From Podocnemis expansa (Eukaryota; Chordata; Testudines; Podocnemididae), in the NCBI GenBank assembly GCA_007922195.1, contig ML681981.1:9731857-9795856 (forward strand): a stretch of 64,000 nt of DNA. Direction: 5' to 3'. Shown here piece by piece: positions 44,591 through 56,039 of the stretch. How positions within the stretch are numbered: the stretch's first letter is position 1; every line of letters begins with the position of its first letter. The notes beneath the pieces were generated by a model. It did not search any database and was not told the DNA's origin. It saw only the letters and a list, made by a program, of their open reading frames with translations. Position numbers and translations under genes: made by a program.

Positions 44591-47124
44591 GTCAACGTTT
44601 AGTAAGTAGCAATAGTCATGTAGAATTTGCCAAGTAAGTTGTGGCAAAGTAGAACATAAAAATTGTTTGGCTGATTTTTTTTTTTTCCTTTTGAAGTGTT
44701 CAAGTTGTGCAGCTTGAACACTTGATTAGAACACTGAAGAAAATATTTTCGTCCTTCATTGTTACAACAAATAAGAAAAAAAGAAAACTTTTGATGGCCA
44801 GTTGAAGAATATTTAGGTTTCCACAGTGTAGGCCACATTCTTATCCACCCGGATCTCCCAGTGGGCCCCTCAGGGCGACAGCAAGGTGTCTAAGCATGTA
44901 CTGTACTGAAAGCACATTAATGGTTCCACTGACTTTAGAGTTAACCATGTCCATAATCTATATGGTGCTGAGCAAATGAAAACTACATTTAATAGAAGTT
45001 AAAATTGCACAGGACGTGCTTCATCTGCACTAGGTTCTAAAAGCATGGACATACCTACAGGGAAAGTCTTGTGCATTCCTTTGCGTCTGCATATTGCCTA
45101 CAATTAATAATGCACTACAACCCCCCACCAGGCTTGTACTTCCATCACCAGCAGATTCATAAAACAGCGATACATATCGTGACTTCATCAAACTCCAAGG
45201 AGGACACAAAACCTTAACAGTGACCTTGTGTGCTTTTATATCAAGCATGTCAACAAATCAGCACATCTAAGTCTCACATTCCATACAATTGGGAAGTTTT
45301 TGTCATATCATAGCTGAGGTCAGTGGGTATGTGCATTGGAGTGCAAATTAAATACCAATTTATCTAATACATAAGTTCATTTTTCATCAATCCACCATTA
45401 AATGAATATATTACTCAAAGTTTATACTGTCTGTTTTGGTTTTTGTCATTTCAATCAGATTATTACATGATAAAGATATAAATTTTTTGTTTAAACTGAG
45501 CTCTGTAATGTCACACAGCTTCAAATAGCATGCAGCTTCTGATACACTATGATACTTGTGTATGCAAGCTACTTGGCAGTTCACAAGCTGGACTAAAATT
45601 TCTAGTCAGACGGTTGTGGGTTTTAGTATCTTCCATATTCCAGTATTTATTCAGCTATCTGCATGCTTTTCATACATTATTATCCTAGCTGCATATTTGT
45701 CACTGGTCTTGTGTACAATACCACTTTTTAAATAAACACTTTAAAAGAGATATCTTCAAAAATAAGTGATTTTTCATGAAAGAAATCCATGAACTTTTAT
45801 GACCTGTGATGCTTTGTCATATTTCTGGCATGAACTCATCAAGGTGCATATCTCTGTATATGATACAGTGAAAAATTTCACTGCAAAGATTTTTTTTAAC
45901 AGATTTTTTTGCAGCTACTCAAAAAGTTCATTGGTTAACCAGTGCTTTTAAACTTAATTCTTGGCTTCAGAATTGTTTTAGTTCTTTGCTTTGTAGATGG
46001 AACAGAAATATAAATCAGTAAAAAAAAAAAAAAAATAAAATGGTGTCAAAAAGGTTTACCTCTATCTTCAGTACAATTTAGTGACAATACATCTTTTGCT
46101 GAACATGAAATTTTGCAGCCATCTTGAATTCAGTCATGGAAATTCAGAAGACTTCTGGCACTTACTTTTTTGCATAGATAGAAGAGCACATTTGTCAGTA
46201 ATCCAGAAAAATGTGCTTTATCTGACAGGAAACCTTGATCATGGATGCTGAACCAATTTCTAGTTAACTGGGATAGCAGTGGAAAATATAATTTGACATT
46301 TAGGCATTTCCCATTGACATTAATAGTGTATGGAGAACAACAATACTGTTAGGCTGTGCAAAGGAAAATTAATAGGTTTGTAGGCACAGAGTTAAAAACC
46401 ATTCCCAGTTAGAGCTATTTAGAACTGCAATGTTCAGACTTGTTCATTAAAGATTGTAGCAAATTTCCAAAGCAATTTCAAGCGCAAATCCCCTTACAAA
46501 AGAAATTAAAATAAGCTGTGTTCTTGACTGACCCTATGATGCTGGATTTTTTTTTTGTTAATTTTGTAGAAAACTTTTACATTTTCTAGAAGTGTAACAT
46601 GGAAAATATTTACATACCTTTTTCCTAAGGTCATAATATAATGCGACTTTAGAATATGAAACAAATTTGTCTTTTAGTTAGCCTTTTATTTACACACAAA
46701 ACATATTTGGGATGTTCGTGAGCTTTAAACTCTTCTCAGTAATTAATTTTTTGATTAGGCCTCACTTACCTTGAAGTGTCGTCTTATAAAGATTTGAAAG
46801 AGCACAGTATATTTCTAACACAGGTCTAAATGTTTAAGTCACTGTACAATAACTTCAATTTTAAACTCCTGAAATATTACTGGAACTGATGATGCAGAAT
46901 ATATTGCATCATAGATGTGTGATTTGCTTTTTGCATGTTTATATATTGTTTTTCATTAATAAAGCAATGTGTAGCCTTAAGAAAGTATCTTATTTATTCT
47001 TAACATGGAAGAAAGCAACAAGGTTCTAACCTGTTTCATAACTAACAGCAGCAAAATAATGCTCTATAACTTAATAACTGTGCATCTTTTCTTTATTATG
47101 GTAACTGTATTGCTTCTTTTCCAG
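44591..47124 (+). other. Intron, no gene recognised
   Basis: It has an A run at about 46020-46035 and ends with acceptor 'ttgcttcttttccag'. No other feature is supported. Confidence 0.45.
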
Positions 47125-47196
47125 GAATTTATCAGGGAATATTTTTTCAAGTCTCATGAATGGACTTTTTTCTGAACTGTTAGCTCTGAAAGCCTT
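47125..47196 (+). CDS. ADGRA2: LRR exon of an ADGRA2-like adhesion GPCR
   Basis: A 72-nt exon with acceptor 'ttgcttcttttccag' and donor 'gtaagt', in the same split-leucine phase as the two previous exons. It encodes NLSGNIFSSLMNG followed by LFSELLALKA, the last canonical LRR before the C-terminal cap. SGNIFSSL is a strong family signature, and FSELLALK fits ADGRA2 ('FDELPALK', from memory) better than ADGRA3. The 10-kb upstream intron holds the DIRS-like remnant. Confidence 0.75.
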
Positions 47197-47739
47197 GTAA
47201 GTATGGCTTCGTTGTATAAAATTTGATTTTGGACACCATACACATCTATTGCTGCCATATATGGGTAAAATATTGTAGCTAGGATATTTGGACATAATCC
47301 AGTTTTACATGTCAAAAGCTTAGAAGTTCAGTAATCAAGGCTGAAACTACATATAAACTCCTTCTGTTGATATCATAGACTATATGATACATTACCATTT
47401 TTCTCCTTTGCACTAACTGGAGAATTCTTCTCAACCAGCATGGCAGAGTTGCAGTATTAATTTGAATGGACTTGCTTTTGTTAGTTTTCTAATTATTTAA
47501 AATGTTCAGCATTTTTAATAAGTTTGGGGTTTTTTTACGGTAACAGGGAAAAAAGGAACAGCAAACTAATATCAAATAATTTTCATTTGAAAACGCCTGA
47601 TCATTCATAACTGAGTATAGTAAATGTGTTAATATTGTTTTAATGATGTTTCCCAGGGTACCTTTCTCTATTCATATATTGGCTGGGGGCATGGCCTTTC
47701 TAGGGGGCCATCTTGCCACACCTCCCCTAGTGCTTCTCT
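47197..47739 (+). other. Intron, no feature recognised
   Basis: It begins with donor 'gtaagt'. Nothing else is supported. Confidence 0.45.
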
Positions 47740-47909
47740 CCTAAATTGAACTAGCAAGTCCTGTCCCTGGACATGCTAGTTCGATTTGATTTTCTAGTGT
47801 GGGCTTGTTAAATCAATTTAGCTTAAATCAGTTTAATGATTTTTATAAAGATTTTATTAAATCAATTTAAGTTACATTGATTTAACTCCCTGAGTGGTGG
47901 ACATAGCCA
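47740..47909. repeat. Foldback MITE-like repeat
   Basis: 'aattgaactagcaagtc' and 'gacatgctagttcgattt', then 'aaatcaatttagcttaaatc' and 'aaatcaatttaagttacatt', give short inverted and direct repeats typical of turtle MITEs. Confidence 0.5.
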
Positions 47910-48222
47910 AAGTGTATGTCTGCTCTGAAATAAAAAACCCACAGCACTCAGTCTCAGAACCCAGGTCAGTTGACTGGTACACAGGGCTTGAGCTATGAGT
48001 TAAATATTGCAGTATGGACATTAATGCTTGAGATAGAGCCTGGGCTCTGAGACACCCCCACCCCCTGCCTCAGGGGTTGTCAGAGCCCATGCTCCAGTCA
48101 GTGCTAACATCTGCATTACAGTTTTTAGCCCCACAGCTCTAGCCCAGTGAGCCTGAATCAACTGCCTTGGGCCAGACTTAGCCATGCAATTGGCCTTTTA
48201 GTGTAGTGCAGATATATCCTAA
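47910..48222. repeat. Foldback MITE with long inverted arms
   Basis: The left arm 'gtatgtctgctctgaaataa', with 'aacccaggtcagttgac' and 'gagcctgggctctgagac', pairs with the right arm 'gtcagagcccatgctcc', 'gcctgaatcaactgcct' and 'gtgtagtgcagatatatcc'. This is the known sauropsid foldback type with a GTATGTCTACACTG end. Non-coding. Confidence 0.7.
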
Positions 48223-48590
48223 GAGGAAGTTTTAATATTCAAACTACTAGCTTATGATCATTTTTTAAAATATGGTTAAACCAGGTTTCAGCTTTGAGTG
48301 CAAACACTGATGCAAAATAACTAGAGTGTAGTGGTCAAGTAATGTCACATATGGAATATGGTGGGCCCAATTTGCATTGAGGTCAGAGTGTATTACATTC
48401 TACATCAGAATACAATTGAGCATGGTATATTGGAATCCACATGTGTTGAGAGAATATATATTACTTATCATGTGATGTCTGTCTTCATGTTTAGCTGCAT
48501 ACTATGAATCTAAATTTGTGCTGCATGTGCTAATTTGTTTAGCAAAAGTACATTCTGTTCCTTCAGTGTTACTTTTTTTTGTCGTCTTAG
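48223..48590 (+). other. Intron end before the LRRCT exon
   Basis: It ends in a T-rich tract and acceptor 'gtcgtcttag'. Confidence 0.5.
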
Positions 48591-48754
48591 ACATTTCAGC
48601 ACTGATTCACTCATCTGTGATTGTAATCTAAAATGGGTTTTGCAGTGGGCTAGAAATGCTTCAGTTCGAATAGCAGAAGAAACAGTTTGTGCTTACCCCA
48701 GTACTTTACGAGGACTGGCATTTTATAACCTGAAGGAGAACCAGCTGATCTGTG
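48591..48754 (+). CDS. ADGRA2: LRR C-terminal cap (LRRCT) exon of an ADGRA2-like adhesion GPCR
   Basis: This 164-nt exon (acceptor 'gtcgtcttag', donor 'gtgagt') starts in the same split-leucine phase and ends after the first base of a codon. It encodes HFSTDSLICDCNLKW, VLQWARNASVRIAEE, TVCAYPSTLRGLAFYN and LKENQLIC. The CDC pair, the WxxxW spacing and the downstream VCAYPS and LIC cysteines define an LRRCT cap with two disulphides. NAS is a potential N-glycosylation site. CAYPS with WA-N-S matches ADGRA2 as I recall it, whereas ADGRA3 has a VYPKS-like string. An open frame starting at 48535 merely reads in from the intron. The next exon, expected to encode the Ig-like domain, was not seen before 64000. 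Confidence 0.78.
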
Positions 48755-49679
48755 GTGAGTTGCACATTAATTTAACATTATAAATTGAAATGGATTTCCC
48801 AAGAAAAGGTGTAAGCTGATGAATGAATCCCAGACGGAATGTGCTGATGAGTCTAGCTTTCTCACAGGCATCAGAAAACCAAGGTATAGTGACAGAAAAT
48901 AGCATTAATGTTGAAAAAGATGACAATGTGGAAGAAATACAGCTGTCTTCTTTCATATAAAACAAAATATGTAAATCACAGAAACATAGCTGTTGTGTCC
49001 TATATTGAAATAATATTTAATTATGGTATAAAATAAATATCAATCCATAGTGGTAGTTCTACATGGTGCTGTGTATTCCTGCAGGGATTAAAACAATATA
49101 TGTTTTAGGTTATACTCTTAACAGCATGGTATAAATGTCAAACCACATTTCTATATCTCTCCCATTTATAAGCCTGTACAGTGTTCTTTACCACTTTCTG
49201 TGGAGATTAAGAGATTTTTTTTACACTGAGAAGAGTTCATTAAGCAAAATTCATTATTTGAAAACCTATAAAGGAAATAATTCTTTGAAAAGGCTTTCAC
49301 ACTATAATCAAAGTGCTGGGGGAGGGGAGGAGGTGAGAGAGAAGAATATGAATGAATTGATAAAAGATATATCAAGCTGAGACTCTTATAGCAAGGAAGG
49401 AACTAAAACAGGAGACTCAAAGCAACCATTCTGTTCAGAGAAAAAGTATGTTGGAAGTGCTCAGATACCACAGTGCTGGTTTCAACAGAAAACCCTAACA
49501 CAGAAATGTCATTTCACAGATCCTCCAGTATTGAAATGATCTTTAATGACATTCTTGAATGACAATAAGTTGTTGAGATGCACGATAAATGTATTATAAA
49601 AGCACAGTTCAACAATGAATACTATAGTTGCACTCTGAGAGCTAATACAAACCCATCCAGACCCCTTGAATATGCACCT
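48755..49679 (+). other. Intron, no feature recognised
   Basis: It begins with donor 'gtgagt'. Opposing ORFs at 49135-49380 and 49166-49375 are not supported. Confidence 0.45.
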
Positions 49680-49815
49680 AGGTGGATAGTGTGAATCACT
49701 TGTTCTATCTTCATCTACTCTGCTATTTTTGGCATGCTAGCACAAGCAGCACCAGCATGTGTCTATCTACTCTCACTAGCAAGCATGCTCCCAACTGCAG
49801 TGTAGATGTACCCAT
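49680..49815. repeat. MITE fragment
   Basis: 'gcatgctagcacaagcagca' and 'ctgcagtgtagatgtaccc' are recognisable parts of a turtle MITE ending in GTGTAGACGTACCC. The left end is lost. Confidence 0.5.
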
Positions 49816-50539
49816 ATGCTAAAAGCAAAGAGTGGGCACTGCTAATGCCACCATGGAAGGAGGGAGGTGGGGCCTCAACAGTGATTCTATTACAAATTCT
49901 GGTTTTAAAAACAATGTTCAGATCTTTAACATATGAGAAGGATGCAAAGAGGTTTTAGTGCCTTCCTTTGCAGTGAAAGGTGTGGCTTGTAAGATGATCC
50001 TTATGGTCAAAGGCATGAAGAAAGAATCTTTAAAAATGGGTAGGTAGAGATTGCAGATACCCCAGGACAAAACTCAAACTTCATTATTCCACAGCCTATG
50101 CTATTTAGTACTGTACTTCAAAACTATTCATGGTTAGTCTGCCACTTTATAGCAATCCAGTATAGATAATGGGGTTCAGATGGAAAAAGTGGCTCCTGGC
50201 TTTTGAAAACTCTCTGGAGAAATGTCAAAGAAGTCTTTGAACTGGTATTTTAGGCTCTTTAGCTAATGTTAGCTTCCCAGAGAATCTAGTGAATGCTATA
50301 AAGGAAATGAAATAGTGGTTTCTCAAAAAGTCATACTTTATTTTATGATAACACTACTCCTTATAACACCACTGATGTAGCAATGATAATATCAGTCAAA
50401 CTCTTATTTCTGTTTATTATGTCTACAGAACACTTGAGAAAGCTTATCATGTGTACCCATAAGTAGCTGCTGTTTTTAATATCCTCTGAGAGCTTCACAA
50501 TAATTATATTTTCTGAGTGGTTCATAACCTTTATAATAT
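49816..50539 (+). other. Intron, no feature recognised
   Basis: No coding or repeat signal was identified. Confidence 0.4.
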
Positions 50540-50800
50540 CTACTGGCTCTCTTTGGACTGTTACCTTGTTGTGGTGGAGAGGCGTTTATGTCCCAATTAC
50601 CCCAAGAATGGCATCATCTAGAGTTCTGTACTCCTGGTAAGGTCACCCTTGGCAAAGAGTTCTGAGGTGAAGTACAGACAAAGCATAGTCCAGATTTCTC
50701 AGGACCACAATGGTAGAACAGGCTTGTTTGAGGATGTGTCAGTTGTTTGTGACTAGGAAGACATATGAGGACTGCAGCAGGCCTCAGACCTCTGCTTGCT
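50540..50800 (+). repeat. Candidate RTE-type LINE 5' fragment
   Basis: 'accttgttgtggtggagagg' with 'aaggtcacccttggcaa' and 'tctgaggtgaagtacagac' resembles the 5' untranslated region of RTE/BovB-like LINEs as I remember it. The 163-residue minus-strand ORF over it (50614-51105) has no recognised domain. Confidence 0.35.
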
Positions 50801-52405
50801 TGGACTTTGTCCCAATTTAGGAAAGGAAGAATTTTCAAAATCTTGAAAACTCCTGGTGCCACAGGAACACATTTTTCAAGCCACTCTTCTGAAAATGCAC
50901 TTTGGGAACAGATCTGCTGATTAAAAATGGACCAGTGGTGCCAGACAGCTAGATGGTTGCTGGATGTGAAAAGAAGCCTTGAAAATTTCATGAGCAATAC
51001 TCTAAGGAACTGCATATCTTTCTCTCTTAAATAGATACAAAGATTATACATTAATTTATATTTTACTGCATTTGACTCATACTCATGGCAGTATCTTGGC
51101 AACATAAATAATGATCTTTTTCATGAACTGTTTCTTTTTGATAGTTGGGTCCATTAGAGTGTAAATAATTGATTTCACTGTTTGATGGCCAAGCCAAAAA
51201 AAAAAAAAAAATTAGGTAGACTTCTGTTTGGTGAAACAAAACAAAACAGAATTTCATTTTGGGTCAAATAAAATGTTTAGAGAGAGACCTGAAATTATTG
51301 TTGTTGCTTTCTTAATTTTTTTTAATTATGAGCATTTTTCATTAAAAGCAAAAGAAATTTGGATATACCATTCATGGAAGGAGAAGGAGGTTCTGTAAAA
51401 CATTGTGGTTAGTATGTTTACCAGGCATGTGGGAGACCTGGCTTCATGTCGCTAGTCTACCTAATTCTCAAATGATGGAGGGGAGCGCCGTAACCATTTG
51501 GCTATATGGATATTCTTGAGTGGGACTGTTGAAGGTGTTCCACATTATATGAATAATAATAAATATATACAGGGTCCCAAAGCAAGAATGATTTTATATC
51601 CTGGTGGTTAGGATACTCTACCTGCACAGTAGAATCAAGTTCAAATCTATGCTTCAATGACTGTTAAAGTACATTACACACAATAGAATAGCTTTCTTTT
51701 TTTTCTCTCTCTATTATTATTACTATTATTATTACTGATAATAAAAAAGTCTTCTCCATAAGGATTGCCACTCGGATGTGAGGACATCTCTCAGCTATTT
51801 GTAATTGGAACCTGATTTTCTGAGGAACTGAGAGCCCTCACTCCCATTGATTTTAACTGGAGTTCTGGATGCTCAGTGCTTCTGAAAATTGGAGCCAGTG
51901 TATTTCACCCTCCACTGGGGATCGTATACTATATGGGGCAAAAAATGTGTTAAATGAAAAAATTTGTGTGCTCTGGATTTACAAGGTTCATTGTTCAGTG
52001 GCTGTGAATGGAAAGACTTGTGGGGTACATAATGATTGTGGCAATGTGTACTAACTATAAAAATAAGACTCTTAGGTTAGTAAATTGTTCATGCTGGGTT
52101 TGAATAATAGTGCAACTGATTACATTAAATTTGTGTGGGGAATCTACCTATTGATTGGTTTATAATTTACATATAGCTTTAATTGCTAATAAACCACACC
52201 GGTGTCTCTGATGGAGTGAGCACTTGAGGTATAAGATTCTTGGAGCTTTGCAGTCTGCGTAAATTGTGTAGGATTATATATGCTATGGGCATTAGAGTAA
52301 GATATACTTTGCAATACTAAAGACCACAGCAGTCCTCTTATTAAGGTCCAGGGTGAAAAGAGTGAAAGAACATACTATTCTAAATGACAGAGAATCATTT
52401 TTAAA
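50801..52405 (+). other. Intron, simple repeats only
   Basis: An A run lies at about 51196-51210 and an ATT/TTA microsatellite at about 51711-51745. No gene was seen. Confidence 0.45.
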
Positions 52406-52600
52406 CTAAAACAAACAAGGAGTCTGGTGGTGCTTTTAAAAGCTAACAAATTTATTTATCACATGAGCTTTTGTGGGAGAAAATCCCACTTCATCAGGTG
52501 CTTTGAAGAAGGGGGAACTTACAGAATGGGAGGAAAATAAATGCAGAGGTGTAAGTCATAGGATTAGGTCACATTATAACAGTAAATCAAAGCAATTTTC
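52406..52600 (-). repeat. Penelope-like element tail, antisense
   Basis: 'acaaacaaggagtctggtgg', 'agctaacaaatttattta', 'gagaaaatcccacttcatca' and 'gggggaacttacagaatggg' match the PLE tail over about 195 bp. It lacks the terminal 30 bp. Confidence 0.75.
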
Positions 52601-54130
52601 TGTTATGAATAGTTTGCAAACTCTCTTAATTTTAAGTATTAACTCATGAAAGAAATTAGCAAGTAGTGACATAAAGTGATATCTGATTTTTTTTTTTTGG
52701 TGGTCTAATATTATGCCTATGAAGAAATTTGCAAAAGGACGCCTTACCCTTTGCTGTGTATTTTAAGATCCAGTTCATTAAAAGCTTAATGTGACATTTC
52801 AATGAAATCTTTGTGCTGTTGCTTAGGAAAAAGCACTCATTTGTCAGGCAATTATTTGAGAGACAGTTCACCTTCCTGTCTTTTGCTGTTGCCCTCACTT
52901 CACTGGATATCAAAAGTATTCATCCCCAGGAGGATCAGAGTCAGGTAAAGAAGTGAGCAGTTTATGCTCTGTTGCACTCTGCTTATTCACACTAAAATTG
53001 ACTCTACATATAAAAGGAGATGAGTATGTTCACATTCTTCTTTCACTTTCAGAGTTACTGAACTCTTAATCATTTTAAGGCTTGGTTTGTTTTATAGGAG
53101 AAAGACACTGAATTCTTTTCATCATTCATTATCCCAGGATGACATTTTCCAATCTGTGTTGCACTCCTTTGAGTGTCAGCAGCACACTGAAGGCATGTTT
53201 TTTGTCAGGTCAGGACACAGCTTCTTAACCTCTCTTCATAAGAAATGTATACCACGGTTGTACAGGTAATACCACTACAATCCAGAAAATACAAGGCAAC
53301 TGAGTCAGTTGCAGTTCTTAAGTCTTTATAAAGAAGAGATTTCTTTTGTGTTATTCTGTCAGGGTATTCTCCTATTTAGAAATGTCTTCTTTTCCTCCAG
53401 TGATGTATGTATAATACAGCGCTAACTCCTTTTCCTGACTATGGTTGATTAATGATTCTCATGTCCTAGATGTGTTGAGGTATTTGTGATCTTTTACTTG
53501 ACATGCATGCATTTAATTTCACCTTTGTCCCTGACAAAGCAAGGCTGTTTCAGATGGCTATATAATTAGAAGCTTCTGTATTCCTTGAAGGGCACGTACT
53601 TTTAAAATGACAAAAATAGGGAGTGATTGATGATGGAAACGTTTACCTTTTGAATAAAGCCTACTTAGCATTGAGCTTCAGTCCTGAACTCAGTACGAAT
53701 TGAATGTATTTGGCACCTTGTAAAATCAGCTGCTTTATGGACTGCTGTAAGGTAATATGTGCTAACCTTTAGTTGGAAGTGGTGGTTTGAAATGTTTTGT
53801 AATGGCTGCCACATATTAGTTGAGTTGTCCACATTGGCATTTGGGTAACTAAATAACAACTGTAGTTGCCTATGGGTAGATTTAACTGCCCTTCTGGAAA
53901 ATTATTCTATCTATATGTAATGTACTATGGTATTAAATTTGTATCAAAATGAATGAGTAAATTTTTCCTTCATTTATTTCAGTGGAGTTATACCAAGGAT
54001 AATTTTGTCCCAATTTGGGCAGTTAATAACTTTCTTATACAATGTCATTCAGTTTTCCCTTTTTCTGAATGTTGGATGACACTTGTAGTGGTAGGTCTTC
54101 CAGAGTTAGCACTCCAAGAACTTTGTTCTT
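52601..54130 (+). other. Intron, no feature recognised
   Basis: No coding exon was seen on either strand. Confidence 0.4.
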
Positions 54131-54212
54131 TGAAACATAGAATTGTAGGACTGGAAGGGACGTTGAGGTGTCTTCAAGTCCTGTCCCCTGAAGTCAAAGC
54201 AGGACATTCTTC
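54131..54212 (-). repeat. CR1-like LINE 3' fragment, antisense
   Basis: 'catagaattgtaggactgga' with 'agggacgttgaggtgtcttc' and 'agtcctgtcccctg' is the reverse complement of a CR1-family end, a different subtype from the copy at 9212. Confidence 0.65.
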
Positions 54213-55994
54213 ATACAGGCTGTCATTTCTCCTCTACAGATAATCTGGTAAAGTGTAAAGGTCAGTGTTTTTTGAAAAATATTTGCTGAATTGAGACTCA
54301 AATTCAAAGTGTGGATGAATTCATTATACAAATTAAGGTTCCAATCATTGTGTTTTACATGCAGGTGGATTGCTTCCCTCACAGAACTCCATTGATTTCA
54401 TAAAGCTGGAGGATCAAGGACTTAGGGACGAGTCCTATAGGGAATTTTTATAAATCTAATTAAATGTAAGCAGTAATATGCATGAGTAAAGTTTTGCAGG
54501 CTCTGACTTTTATTTAATACATGATTCAGGATTTATAAGAGATGAACTGTGATACATTTACCAATAACCATTAAAATACATCATGTAGCACTTTACTTCT
54601 GTCAATGTTTTTTTTTCAAATCAAGATTTTGTAGTTATAATAATATATGCTTCCTAACAGATTTATGTATAAATCAGTTATTGTAGTTGCAAGTTTTTGG
54701 ATATCTTTTTAAGTGGAAGATTATGGCTTCTAGTTTCTTGACAAGTTATTTGTCATTTGGTATGTCAAACTGTGCAGTAGATAATTGATTGAGATACCAG
54801 TAGTATTAACCAGCTCGGGCTGCGGTCCCTAGATTTCTATAAAATCTTGGGCATTTTTAGAGGGAAAATAAAAGAATAATAGTACACAGAAATTATTACT
54901 TTAATTCATTTAATTCATTGTTTAAAGCAAAATGTCAGTCTTTGGTCCTAAAATTTATTTAAAAACTACTCAAATCTAACATTAAAAGAAACTTTGTTTA
55001 AATAAAAAAATATTTTTTCAGGAACTTTTAACAGGTTTACATATCTTTGCACTGTAAATATCATTACAACAGAGAGACATGATTCAAAGAACTATTAAGT
55101 AACACTCAACAAAACTTTCTCTTCAACAGGGTATTCCATATTGCAGTGTGTTATTACCCTATACTTGGCATGCTGTTTCTAATGATGTTTTTGATTTGAG
55201 TGAAATCTCTGATTCCACATATTTGTCAAATAAAGCATTTCTATCAGAAGTTAATCTTTTTAGAAATGTAAATAAAAACTTAGCTGTTTAAATACTTTCT
55301 GGCAGCTACGCTAATGCATGAAGACCAGAAAATGAAAGTGACCTGCTTTCCTCTCTCAATGACTAGTCTGTTTTTTTTAAATAAAGTCATTAATTGTTCA
55401 GTGTAAATATATCTTTTTAAATCATATGTGCCATCAAAGCTATATGGTTAAGCATTCAAATGTTAGGAGGTACCAAAATTGATTTCACTTTTCCTGTTGT
55501 GGATCTACATTATAATAATCTTTAACTAAACGGTCACATGCCATTCCTGAAATACATTATTTTGTATAATTCAGTGTAATTAATTTTTTGGTACAACTTT
55601 ACACACATACATCTTGTGACATATTGTTTTCATTTTTGCAAACATTAATTTCATTGGTCGTATTTTCCCAGAATATCTTGATGGGCTTAAGTCCAAAGGC
55701 TCTTTTCAGATACAAACTGCAACTTTCATTGAGTTCAGTGCATTGTGCATGCATAGCAAATACTTTATTATGGTAGTATATCATACTGTTCCTCAGACAA
55801 ATACACACAGAGAGATTTAAATATGGAGGGGGTTTTTTTTGGTTTTTTTTTAAGATTTCATCTTTCACTATCTTTCATATTTGGAAGCATATCTAATTTG
55901 TATTTTTCATGTGACCTTATTTTAGATTACCATAATGTTTGTCACTGCAACTTTGTGTTTAATTCACTACATTTTCTCCTCCCTCTCACTCTTT
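54213..55994 (+). other. Intron, no feature recognised
   Basis: AT-rich, with no exon or repeat family recognised. Confidence 0.4.
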
Positions 55995-55996
55995 AA

Positions 55997-56035
<39 letters not shown>
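55995..56035. repeat. A run plus (AG)n microsatellite
   Basis: Eleven A residues followed by about 15 AG units. Confidence 0.95.

Positions 56036-56039
<4 letters not shown>

Noticed and set aside
48535..48590. Upstream extension of the LRRCT exon reading frame
   Set aside because: The open frame before 48591 is intronic. A T-rich tract and acceptor 'cttag' lie directly before the exon, and the phase then joins the preceding LRR exon.
50614..51105. 163-residue minus-strand ORF as a gene
   Set aside because: It overlaps a probable LINE 5' fragment read from the opposite strand, and no domain or homology pattern was recognised.
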